A stretch of DNA of 64,000 nucleotides from Acanthornis magna (taxonomy: Eukaryota; Chordata; Aves; Passeriformes; Acanthizidae), in assembly GCA_036785705.1 (NCBI GenBank), contig JAWUZG010000136.1, positions 2,108,001 through 2,172,000 of the forward strand, given 5' to 3'. Shown here piece after piece: positions 37,301 through 48,362 of the stretch (position 1 is the stretch's first letter; every line of letters begins with the position of its first letter). Below the pieces are notes generated by a model. It was not told the DNA's origin and ran no database searches. It was given only the letters and a program-made list of their open reading frames with translations. The translations under genes were made by a program, and so were the position numbers.

Positions 37301-38089
37301 CAGTCCCAGGATTTTCTCTTTTTAAAATGAACCTCATGATGTTCCTTGTTCCTCAAGCCTAATGATGTTCCTCTGATTGTGTTTTTCTTAGATTTTCCTT
37401 GAACTCCTTGGCACTATAGATTTTCATGACAGTTACTTGAAAAAGAGAGGGAAGGTTCTAAATGTGTTCTCTGTTTCCCATTTTGTGTAATATTACAGAA
37501 AATACAGGCTTTGGAAAAAGGAAAGGAAATAATTGTCTGGAGGGCTATGTGCAAGGTACTGGGGATTTTTGGGAACTCCTTGGTCCATTAGGGTCCATCC
37601 CACTGCCCCCAAGAAGAGAGCAGGACATGATTCAGAGAAGAGACTCCATTCCTGTACGAACTCTGCAATCTCACAGTGGCAATTTTGCCTAAGAGACAAT
37701 GGGACGGAGCCCTACACACTCTCTCCATTTAAGTATCATCATTATTCCAAAGGCTAAGGAGTAATTATTACTGCTGGTTTGTCACATAAAGCAACCCACG
37801 CTAAGTGATATTATAGACACAGAGATATAATCTGACACACAATAGAACATAACACATTCACATCCAGATGGCCACTGATAAAGAGAAGGCTTTAAATACA
37901 GCCAGGAAAAGCCCAACCTCACTTACATGAAGATGTGATTTAAGCCTCTGATTTCTGAATGCTTATGGAGCAATGGAAAGGGGAACAGAACACTGCCAAT
38001 ATCCTTATCATTTATCGTTAGCAGCAGAGAACTAGTAGTCAGAACCCTGCCAGAGCATTTATCCTACAGTGATTGTAATTCTGATGGTG
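37301..38089. other. Unique DNA, nothing recognised
   Basis: Short random frames only. A loose duplication of an ATGATGTTCCT phrase occurs near 37336 and 37363. Confidence 0.45.
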
Positions 38090-38790
38090 GGACATTTTAA
38101 CTGCAGAAAAAAATGCTGCCTTTAGAGACAACTAATCAAAAATATACCCCCAATAAACATAGTGGTCCTAATGATAATTTCTGCTCAGCTCACAGCTATA
38201 ATGAACATTTTGCTGTTAATGGATGACACTAAATGGAAAATAGAAAGTAAGGACTCAAAGGGAGGTTTTACAATTCAGAAAGCAAGCTCTGCTCATGCTG
38301 CTCTAAAACCATAGCAGAGATATTCATTGCTATGAAGTCATAGAGGTGATTGACAGCTATTTAGAAAGCCAATCCAGGAAGCTGCAAGGATCCTTTAATT
38401 CCACCTAAATATTATTTTAGTTACTGCCAGTTGTTGCAAATATAAACTAATATTCTTTTTACTTGTATCAGCTAAAGAAATATCATGATAGATTACACGA
38501 GTTATAGGAAAAAGCAGACTTATTCTGGCTTTGCTGTTACAGCAGTTCAAATCGCAAGCCAGCATCAGTATTTTTTCTTCCTGGAGTCTGAAGGAACATA
38601 AATATTAAAATGCAATTTGAAATTTCTGGCCAGGTCCCAGAACAGTATTGTTTATGCAGTGTTTGACAGTGCTATTCAAATAAATCAAGTAACAAATGTG
38701 TCATGATTACTGTTAAAGTGGAAACTGCAGCACTAACAACTATTAAGATAAATGATGCCATGCGTGGAAAATATTTTATGGGTGCTCTGC
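38090..38790. promoter_or_regulatory. Candidate conserved non-coding block
   Basis: About 700 bp without repeats, dense in TAATGATAATTTCTGC, CTATAATGAACATTTTGCTG, GGTGATTGACAGCTATTTAG (TGACAG is a TALE-type core), CCTTTAATTCCACC, TTATGCAGTGTTTGACAG and TGATTACTGTTAAAG. Texture resembles deeply conserved developmental enhancers. No alignment was possible; extent is approximate. Confidence 0.33.
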
Positions 38791-41339
38791 CTCTGTGCAG
38801 GGGTGTGCAGGCATGCACAATCAGCTGTCTCCCAGGAAAATTAAAACTGCATCCAGGGATGAATATTGCAAACAACCAGCTCTGCAAACAACCAGCAATG
38901 ACAGCATATTCACTTGTTGTGCATAGGATATAATAGACTTCTGCTTTGATTTTTCACTAAATCTTGGCTGCTTTTGCCTAAGCTCAGAGTTTGGGGTTTT
39001 TTTTTCTTGTTTTTTTTCCCTAGCAGACAGACAGAAAGATTTTTGGCAGTAATCAGAGAAATACAAGGAGTTACTATAGTCAGCTGTCTGTTTCTTTTTG
39101 TAGCAGCATGTTGTTGCGAGATATTAAATTGTAATCAGAAGTAGAGTTTAAGCTCCAGCAAGAAAACGGCTGGAATTAGAGTTTTAGGGAGGGAGTGCTC
39201 ATGTTTTAGGCCCCATCTCCACAATGTGGATGTGTACAGCTGAGCCATTCAATTCTCTGTATTGTCATGTGAGAGACACAGGCATTTTTAGAGAAATCAT
39301 CTGAGCTATTTGAGGTGTTTATATTTAGTCAATGTCACTGTGACATAGACGGAGCATCTCTGAGTGCCTGTGAGCAATGTTTGCAGTGGTGTCACATTAT
39401 CTCTGTACGAGGCTTGGACCATTGGGTGTTGTTCTGTTGTCTCTGGCTGCATGAGGCTGATGGAACATGGGAATATATTTGTCTTTTTGGCTGTACAAGG
39501 AGCTTAGAAATGCCTGGTTTACTGTCCTCACCTTCTAGCAGCAGCAGGAGCATGTCTGAGCCCATCTGGTGTAAATTAATGCAGATTTCAACTGGGGAGC
39601 TTACCTAACATGCAAGAGGCAAGTGAGTGATGGCTTGTTATATAAACTTGACATGAATAAAAACAGAAATTTGTTGGGGCTCATAGACCAATAAACACAG
39701 GCACATCTTTTACTGTTGGTGGTGAAAGATCTCAAGCTCTGAAGTCTTTAAGCTGACTGTGCAGGGTCTCAGAACTTGCCTGAGCTCACCTTGGCTCGCT
39801 CTGATTTGTGGTTGTTTCTCTGCAGTGACAATATCAAGGCATTCCTTGCATGAGGAACTCTGTTCTAGTTTGGCTCTAGTGTGCAATGATAACAAATATA
39901 AGGAAAATTAGGAAACTGAGGATAAAGCCAGAGTAAAGGCACAGTATAGATCAAGAAGGAATTTATACAACTATTTTAATTGTATTATTAATTACACTTT
40001 CCTGTAATTATATATGTAATTACATAATCTGAACTAACTAGACTGTTAAAACTTTGATTGTACTAACAATAAAGCTCCATAAATATAGAATGCTGTATTT
40101 TGGCTATAAGAAAACTTTTAGTATTGCAGGATACTAATGAGCTTGGGTAATAAGTCATCTATGGCAGGTTTAAAGTCAGAGTAATATCAGCTTACCTTGT
40201 TCTATCCTTACCTTTAGCTTTGTAAATAATAATGAGAGTAACATCATCATCAGAAAATTGATTAGAGTGTACAAAGTCCACTGGCAAAGTCTTTGATTAG
40301 GGCATTGATGATGCTGTACATTGATTAAAGGGTTCTTGATGAGATTTGCTCCCTTCTGTAGTTCAGGAAAGTTCCTTTGGCCAAATAGGTGAGAGTTATG
40401 TATTAAAACTGATTTTGTAACCTGAGAGGTCAAGGTCCTGGTTGGTGTGAAGAAGTTGCTGCCCTCAGAGCCAGCAGCAGAGCTCAGGTGACAATCTGGA
40501 TATGCTGCAGGAATAACACAACCTTTGTGCCTGTGGAAGAAATTTCAGTTAAAGGCCCACTTTACCAAAAGTAGACAGAACAAATGAATGCACAGCTGAT
40601 CCTCAATGTCTCTACTTGTTACCAGGGTTCTATCCACACTGCAAAAAAACCCACGATCACTCATAGTGGAATTGCCACACACTTCATCAGCGGAACTCAG
40701 GCAAACCAGGCACAAACTTGTTGGGTACGCCAAAAAAAGTCAGGAGGGAGTAAAGGGTTATATAACCTTTCTGAAGAGTTTGAACACCATGCTTGTAAAT
40801 AAAACTCTTGTACCTCTTTACAGATAAATGCGCCTATTAAGGCTTTAATTAAAGTTGATGGAGCATGTACAGAAAAAGTGAAAGAAAATTAGGGTGGCAA
40901 GAAACATCCAAAAATTTAAGTAGGCATTTGAGACCAGATGGAAGGCTGGGGAAGGCCTGTGCCAATAGACCTGGCAGTCCAGCAGAAATAGGTGAAAGCT
41001 GATACTTGGCCTGCTTAGAAAACTCATTTGCCAAAGCAGGACTTCTGTAAGGGTGGGAAATCAAACCCAGCTGCAGTGTAAGATGCCACAAGCCTGAGCA
41101 TGAATTTCCCTTGCACTGTGCACTAAGTCTGGAAGTGTTGTTTGTCGTCTTCATATACTTTAAATCATGTGATGTTTTATCCTGTCTTAGGCAGATAACT
41201 CACTGTATGTAAAATGAATGGGGAATAGATCAAATAAACACTTTGTACAACAAATGCAATTAGTTTGATATTCACAATGTGTCCCTTAGTTGCCAATAAG
41301 GTCAAACAAGAAGAAAAGACTGATTTCAAGCATGATCAT
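38791..41339. other. Unique DNA, no gene seen
   Basis: Contains a T-rich run with G4 just before it (38994-39019). The open frames of 71-101 codons have no domain similarity. No transposon recognised. Confidence 0.5.
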
Positions 41340-41660
41340 GTCATTTTTGATGTCTGGAATCAGTTGCTCATGGCTCTTTAAAGCAGCCACTTGTGTTTTA
41401 GAGTAATGATTAATCAGAATACTTTAAAGGCTGCTGGGTAATTCAGTGTTTATAGGCAGCTCAGTTTTTGGTCCCCATTTTACAGCTCCCTATCATGGGA
41501 TTGGTTATTGTTCAGTGTAGCTGACCGGTGGAAATTAGTATTGCTGTAAATTTTCAGTCAGCTAATCAGCAAAAAATTCCAGGAAGAAAGAAAATTCATC
41601 CACTGCCTATGCTTCATTATGAAATGAAAAGTAATTAATTTTGTCTTGGCTGATTGTTTA
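41340..41660. promoter_or_regulatory. Candidate conserved non-coding block
   Basis: Non-repetitive with GAGTAATGATTAATCAGAA near 41402, AAGGCTGCTGGGTAATTCAG near 41427, TCAGTCAGCTAATCAGC near 41555 and AAAAGTAATTAATTTTG near 41627. TAAT and AATCA homeodomain-like cores are frequent. Candidate by texture only. Confidence 0.25.
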
Positions 41661-42639
41661 TTTTATATATATGCATATGCAAAGCAGAGAATCAGACATA
41701 ACATTGTGTCATCTCTGCTCCCCAACTTATTGTGAACTGTTTCTGGTTTTTTTATGCTATAGCATAATTAAAATCATTATAGTATTTTGCTTTACATCTA
41801 TTCAACTGCAATTTTCTGCTCCTTCAATATATTTTTCTTTCTCAGACTTCTGAGAGAACATAGGAGAACTATTTGCAATATTACCCAATTGTCTTTTCCT
41901 ACCCTTTCACCTCAGTTTCATATCAGATTGATATAAGCTCTTACTTCCCTGTTTTGTTGTTTTTGAAATAACACAGAATTTAAACATGAAATTTCTTTTC
42001 TTACTCATAGACATCATCAGACAAGAGAGTCAACTTGGGTGTGCTGAGGGCTTTCATGTGATGAGACGCCCAAAATTTTTTAACTCTTTCAGTTTATTTG
42101 TTTCTTTTAAATATATAGACTGTTCTATATCCACTTTCTATGAAGAGAAAACTACACTGCCATTTGCTAATAATGGATATCTGGGAAATACAGTAGCCCA
42201 TAAGATCCCTAAGGAATCAGAAGTGATTCTCAGCTCACTTACAGCCTGCACAGAAACAGAATTTTCTCATTTGTGGGGGGAAAAACATTACAGTGGTTTA
42301 TGTTCTTTCTGGGGTCTGCTGTTCAAAGTCAGAAATGCATAGGCCAGAAGAACAGCCAGTTAGCGCACATATATAAAATGTGTTTTCCTGAATTATTAAT
42401 TCACACACCCGTGAATTGTCGTGGTTTCAACACGCAAACAGTCATTACAAGAAATGACAGCAAAAAGCTAAAGACAATAAGGCAGCTTGTCAATATTGCA
42501 GAGTTAGAAGACTGGAATGTGAAAACCTTGTGCTGAAGGTTAATGTCACACCTTAATGAAATTTTTTTGAAGTTTATGACTAAAAAGTCCAGATGGTAAA
42601 CCAACAGCTCAGGTGGAGGAATGAACCCACCTCATATCT

Positions 42640-42910
42640 TATAATAAGCCCAATGCAGGATTTAAAATGGCACCCAAATGAGTTTTCTTTTCCAGCTCAC
42701 TCATAATTCTATATAATGAAATGTTTGATAATGTATAAAAGCAATTAAATGCGATGCTGAAATCCTCAGAGTCATCTTTTTCCTATGATATTAAAAATAT
42801 CTGTGGTATATTATGTATGGTTTTGTAAATGATATACATTTTTCATAGCTGCTTTCACTGGCAATTTTCTTCTAATGGCTGTATAATTAAATGATAATGG
42901 GATATTTAGG
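42640..42910. promoter_or_regulatory. Weak candidate conserved non-coding block
   Basis: AT-rich but non-repetitive, with TATAAAAGCAATTAAATGCG near 42735, CACTGGCAATTTTCTTCTAATGG from about 42856 in shorter pieces, and TGTATAATTAAATGATAATGG near 42880. It may be ordinary AT-rich sequence. Confidence 0.18.
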
Positions 42911-43735
42911 CTTATGTATATTCATGGAGAAGTCATCATAACAGAAAATCTTATAATTAACTATGACCCCCCCAAATATATTTTTGTTTATACAACAATT
43001 TTTATTTTTCACAGACCTTACTTTTTCCTGCAGATAATAATATTGACAAGCAATATAGAATATGCACTTTCGAATCCACATGAAGTCACTGCAGCTAAAG
43101 GTTTGTTTTCAGCACAGTTTTTATTAACTCTGGCTAGGGCACTGCCTGAGACTTGGGCTTGTGTATTTTCAATGATCTTACTACACATACGGGGCACGTT
43201 ATAGTCTATTCCAAATATACACTGTGGAAAATCTTGGGAGATTTGTTTGATACTTCCTTTGCTGAGCCTGTGGTGCAAAATTAGCTTCTTCAGTATGTTT
43301 TCCAGCATAATGAATTTAAGATTGTATCCGCTCAAATTTTGCACCATCTTCTCATGATAGTATTTTGTGGTCTACCAGCTCTTGAAATGTCCAGATAACT
43401 AGAAACTGGGATATTTCATGTTTCCGCTCCTTCCCAGGGCTCTACAGAGAGGCGCGAGCTCCAGATGGGAATTCACAGCATCTTGGATTTTCTGAATTTA
43501 AATTATTAAGCTCATTAAATTCAGTAGAATTTTTTCATTGGCTTCAGAACACCCATTGACTCCTGTGGTGCCAGCATTTAATTCTCTCTCTTTTTTTGAA
43601 TACTGTACCTGAATTTGTAGGTGCAACCTTGAATTTCAAATTAATTTTCATATCGTAATTATGGATACAAAGTAACAATCTGAGTAATTTTAGTTTGTTT
43701 TATTCTTTGACGTCTGTCTTGTGGTTGGCTTTTTC

Positions 43736-43752
43736 TTTTTTTTTTTTTTTTA
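43736..43752. repeat. Poly-T run
   Basis: Seventeen T in a row after a TTTTTC phrase. Simple repeat. Confidence 0.9.
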
Positions 43753-44431
43753 CTTTTAAATTACTGTTTCCCAATATTTGTTTTTAGGGACTTTTTCCTA
43801 GTACATTCCTTTTTCATGGATATTATTGAAACTGCAGCACTGGGCACAACATTTGTTGCGTATTCCAACTTGTCCCCATAAAGAACCAGCACTAGAAGAG
43901 ACAGACCAAAGTTTTCCACACCTTGGTCTGAATTGCTGCTTTCTTGAAAGTTCTTATAAGGAACCTCACACATGCATGGAGGAACACCTCTGATAAGGAA
44001 TTTGTAAGCACAACAGAAACTGCACTCACCAAGTGATCTGGAGTGTATTTTCTAGAAATAAAGGTTTGTATTATTTGAGAGATGCAGTTCTGTTGTACTT
44101 CTTGTCTGACTTGAAACTCACCCAAACGGACTGGAAGTTTCCAGCTGAGGAAAGGATGTGAGGTTTGACAAATATATAAAATATGGATGAAAGAGGCAAA
44201 GAGAACGACATCACATAGGCCAGAGGTTCCACAAGAGGCTTGGGAAAGAGGAATAAATAACAACTGAGCATTGTTTTTTTTCTGAAACAATCACAAAGGT
44301 GTCAAATAAAACTTGGAGGTGGGAAGTTCAGATGTGTAAAGTTGCTGTCTTCATTCTACTTGTATGTAAAACTATGGAACTTTTACTGTTTCTTCCAAAT
44401 GTTTGCAGGCGCTCAAAAATGCACTGGAATA

Positions 44432-44465
44432 TTTTTTTTTTTTGTTGTTTTGTTTTGTTTTTTTT
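44432..44465. repeat. T-rich T/G tract
   Basis: T12 followed by GTTG, TTTTG units and T9. Same T/G-only character as the tracts at 27.5 and 48.2 kb. Confidence 0.9.
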
Positions 44466-47400
44466 AGAAATCCAGCCCTTTCAAAAATTTTTGAAAGAAA
44501 TTACATATCACTTCAGCACTGCATACATGGATGGGATTATGGATGATCTATTCTCATGTTTTCAGAGGCTTGTAAAACCTACAAACAAGCTGAGAAACAC
44601 GACTGAGGACATAAGGTGTTGTTTTGGCTTGTTACTGTTTTCTGGCATATTTCTAGGCTGTGATTTTCAGATATAATAGATGAATGAGGATCCTGCTGAC
44701 TTTGAGGAGCCTTAAGTACATTCTTCTTGAATAAAAAAGACATACCACACTGCACAATGGTATATTGAGGTTGAATTTGTTTTGTTTGTGAGTTATATTG
44801 TAATTTTTTTCTTGATGCTAGGCAGGTTGGCTTAGAATTTCTACTCAAAACATTTTCTTAACACTGAGTGAAAAAATTAGTTTTGGGGATATTTGTGCAT
44901 CTTGTATTTTTAAAATGTGAGAGGGGAAAATTATTGCCCTAATCACAGTAAAAACTAGATTATTCTGGTCCTCAGATTTCTCTCTGGTGTCCCACAAGAC
45001 TTGTACTGAGCCTGAGATGTGAACTTTTGCTTCTCTAGCCAAGGGCCCTCGGGGTGACTTCTGTTGTCATGCATTATAGACATCTGGCTGCCATGAAAAA
45101 TAATTTCCATGGACTTAGAGGTGAGACTGTGCTGAACTTCAGGGTGGATAATTCAGTGAGAGTCTTATCGAAAAGGGAGATTTTGTGAGGTACCTACACT
45201 GCAACTCCTTCAGCTTATCTTGGTGACTTTTGATCATAAATAGTTGGATATCAGCTGAGATGATTCATCCAAAGATTTATATTTCCTGTGGATGTTTTTA
45301 ACTGGAAAATTGGAAAAAGGAAAGCCAATTCCAGTAAGGTGAAGGTAATCCTAAAATCACAGATAGTCCTGCTTCTGATTTTATGAAACAGTCCTTTAAA
45401 ATATAGAAATTTCTTTCAAATACTATCATTCCCCAAAACTCTAGTGATAGACACAATAATATCATGTTCTACTGCATTTAATCCAGTGGAGTAGGGCTGA
45501 AAGACAGAAATTATTATCGGCTCCTTTAGCCAAGTTTCTGCTGTTGTTAGGTGATTCTTTTTCACCTCTTTCTCATTCCTAGTTTCAGGACTGTATGACC
45601 ATGAGGTTTATTTAAGGTGAAAGCAATACCAGGAGCACAGAAAAGCAAACCAATATGTGAAATCAAATGTGATAAATTGCAATGAAAAGGCTATGGTAGT
45701 AGTCTCTAACTCAGGAAAATTGAATTCTTAGGAAAGACAATGCAAATTAAGTTCTATCTATTGTACAGATCAGAAAAACTAAAAGATAGGAACAGAGATG
45801 AAAAATGTATGTTTACAAAAAGCAATGCAGATGAGTTAATTTGGAATTAACAGTAAAATGTCCTCCATAAAATGTACTATGACATATACAAATAAATACA
45901 TTAAAATGGAATTAAGTATGTATGCATTTTCATATACAATTTTCCCTATGAGGTTGGAGTATGGTTTGGAACAAAAATTATCTGCAGTATTTTTTAATGA
46001 AGCCCAGAATTACCTTTTCCATCTAATGCTGTTGTTTTGGGGTTTTTTCAACTTTGAAAGAATTCTTCAAAGCAGATGTCCTTTTAAGCCAAAGTTTATT
46101 TAGTCAAAAACTAATAACTTACAGGAATGTTGGTCAATCAATAGTAAAAAAGGCACCAATTTTCACAGAGACATTATTCATAATCTTTTTCTCTGGCTGT
46201 AATTTAGACTGCCTGCTGTCTGTGGATGAAATTACATGCTTCTTACTCTTGACATTACCAACATGGTGGTTGAAATTATCTTATAAATCTGAGCAGTATT
46301 TTCATGGCATTTTTTAAATCAAAGGGGTAATGGTATAACAATATATATATTGCAATTGAATAGATCATATTCCCTTCATTAAGATGTATCTACTAGTGGA
46401 CATGTGCAAAAAAGTCTTTCCAAGCATGGTTTGGGTTTAGATTTCATTACAAACTTCAGTTTATGTCTGTATCCGTGAACATCTTTCTGTACAGATCTCC
46501 AAAATATGTACTAAAACATGACAAGGGGGACTGTGAAGATGGGTGCAGGAACAAAGAAGTTTTCCAAGCAGAAAGAAAGGCCTTTGAGAATTCTTAATTC
46601 TCAAAATGTGCTCAAAGGATTTACAGATGTGGGGAAACAGTGCAACTCAATGAATTTTCTGGTTCTTCATTTTGTTCTGCTGGTAGCTCAGAGTGTGGAT
46701 ATTTTGGATTTGCCCTTTCTGTTTGTTGAGTGACTGAGATCTTCTGTGTCAGCTCCACATTTTAACAGATGCTACAAAAGCAGAGGAAACAAGAGGTACC
46801 AAATTCCTTTAAATTGAGTGGTGATACAAACAGGATTTTGGAGGCAACTCAGAGCTGTTACCAGAGTTAAGAATGAAACATCATTTTAGATTCTGTCACA
46901 TCTAAAACCTCTGTGCTGGGGAAGGGTTGACTATTTAAGGCTAGGGGCAGAGTTAGTGTTTTGGGTAGAGGGTCTCAGATTACTCAGAGCACATTATAAA
47001 TCTAAATGCTTTCACTTTTTGCTCAGTACTAAGCAGCCACCACAACCAAAAACAGTCCTGTGCTTTGGAACAACTGCTCTCACTAGAAATAAGTCACCTC
47101 TCTTCCAGAAATTAAATCCAGCCATCAAATTAAAACATCACCACGTGCTGTGATGGTTCAACATCCTGATTCGTGCCAGAAGTTACCATCAAATGGAGAG
47201 TAAAGACTATTTTAAGCACGTTAGTAGGATTTGGATAACCCTCTGAGCAGCTTCACTTCTGGTTGTGCAGAAAATGTTGCACCAGCCAGCTCAGATTTTA
47301 ACACTTTGATCAAGTATTTTTTCCGACATAGCTGAGCTACTTTTATTCCAATATTAAAAACAAGCAAAGAGCTCAGGGAGAAAAATGTTTTCACAGACTT

Positions 47401-48161
47401 TACAATCAGAATAGCAATATGTACAGATGTTTCCCTTTCAAAATAATTTGTGGTTTGAGAGCTATTGAAGATGTCTGCTATTGATATAAATTGTAGGTGG
47501 ATGCGTTAGCATCAAAATTGTTATTATAAGAAGCCAGAAACAGAAATTATTGCAGCCCAGATAAAGACACAAAATTGGTGTTCTGAAGAAAATAATTTCT
47601 TCCTTAAAACAACAATAAAGAATCCAATGTCACCTGTGTTTGTTCTCTCAACTTTGTTACAAACTTTTCTGTGTGTGTATCTGTGTAAAGCTGCACACAT
47701 ACAATTGAGAATATAAATAAATAGGCCTTCACATTCATTTATATTTATACACTAACACGTGTAATTGAGTGTTTAACTCCTTTCTTCTATAATTGTCTTC
47801 TTTTTTTCAGACATTTTGTTTTCCCATTTGAGATATTCTAGTTAGAGACTCAGATTTTTTCCTGAAAATTCTCTGTAAAAAAATCAAAAGCCATCATGAA
47901 CCCTGTACTCTGTGAGAAAATCAGGCTTTGACAATGGTTGGGATCTCTGCTGAGGACAAATTCAATTCTGTGTGCAATTGCTGGCATGGAAATAGATGGA
48001 CCTAATAAGTCTATGCTCAAAAAACCTCTTTTTTTGGGGTCAGACTCATTTCCAGTTCGCCACATTGGTTTGTGAAAGGTCAATAACTTACAAGGTATTA
48101 TGTATAGTCATGAAAAATATGAGTTTAATTACCGGAAAGGTGCCAAGGATGGTCACAGTTG

Positions 48162-48362
48162 GTATTTTAGGGTTTTTTTCCTTTTCTTATTTCTTTCGTT
48201 TTGGGGTTTATTTTGGGATTTTTTTTGTTTTTTGGGGTTTTGGGGGTTTTTTTTTGCTTGTTTTTTTTGTTCTGGTTTGGGGGTTTTTTGGTTTGTTTTT
48301 GGCTTTCTGGGTTTGTGGGGGTTTTTTTGTTTGTTGGTTTTGGTTTTAGGGGTTTTTTTGGA
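48162..48362. repeat. T/G-only low-complexity tract with many G-runs
   Basis: About 200 bp with almost only T and G on the plus strand. At least eight G3-G5 runs are separated by T-rich spacers (for example TTTTGGGGTTTTGGGGG near 48235). Spacers are mostly too long for a classical four-tract quadruplex in a short window, but two-tract and long-loop folds are possible. Overlapping frames rich in Phe/Gly/Leu or, on the other strand, Lys/Asn/Pro are artefacts. Confidence 0.93.

Larger units (their letters stand above)
41661..48161. other. Unique AT-rich DNA, no gene seen
   Basis: Open frames reach 132 codons (minus, 43892-44290) without domain similarity. Low-complexity content: poly-T at 43736-43752 and T/G tract at 44432-44465. 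One motif-dense stretch at 42640-42910 is listed separately. No CR1 or LTR recognised. Confidence 0.5.

Noticed and set aside
41986..42342. 118-codon open frame starting with a hydrophobic stretch that looks like a signal peptide
   Set aside because: The rest has no cysteine pattern or domain and no supporting exon signals.
43892..44290. 132-codon minus-strand open frame, the longest in the window
   Set aside because: No recognisable domain, no splice-site or promoter context, and composition typical of random AT-rich frames.
47150..47175. GGTTCAACATCC as a tRNA-type B box
   Set aside because: No matching A box or cloverleaf-forming arms nearby.
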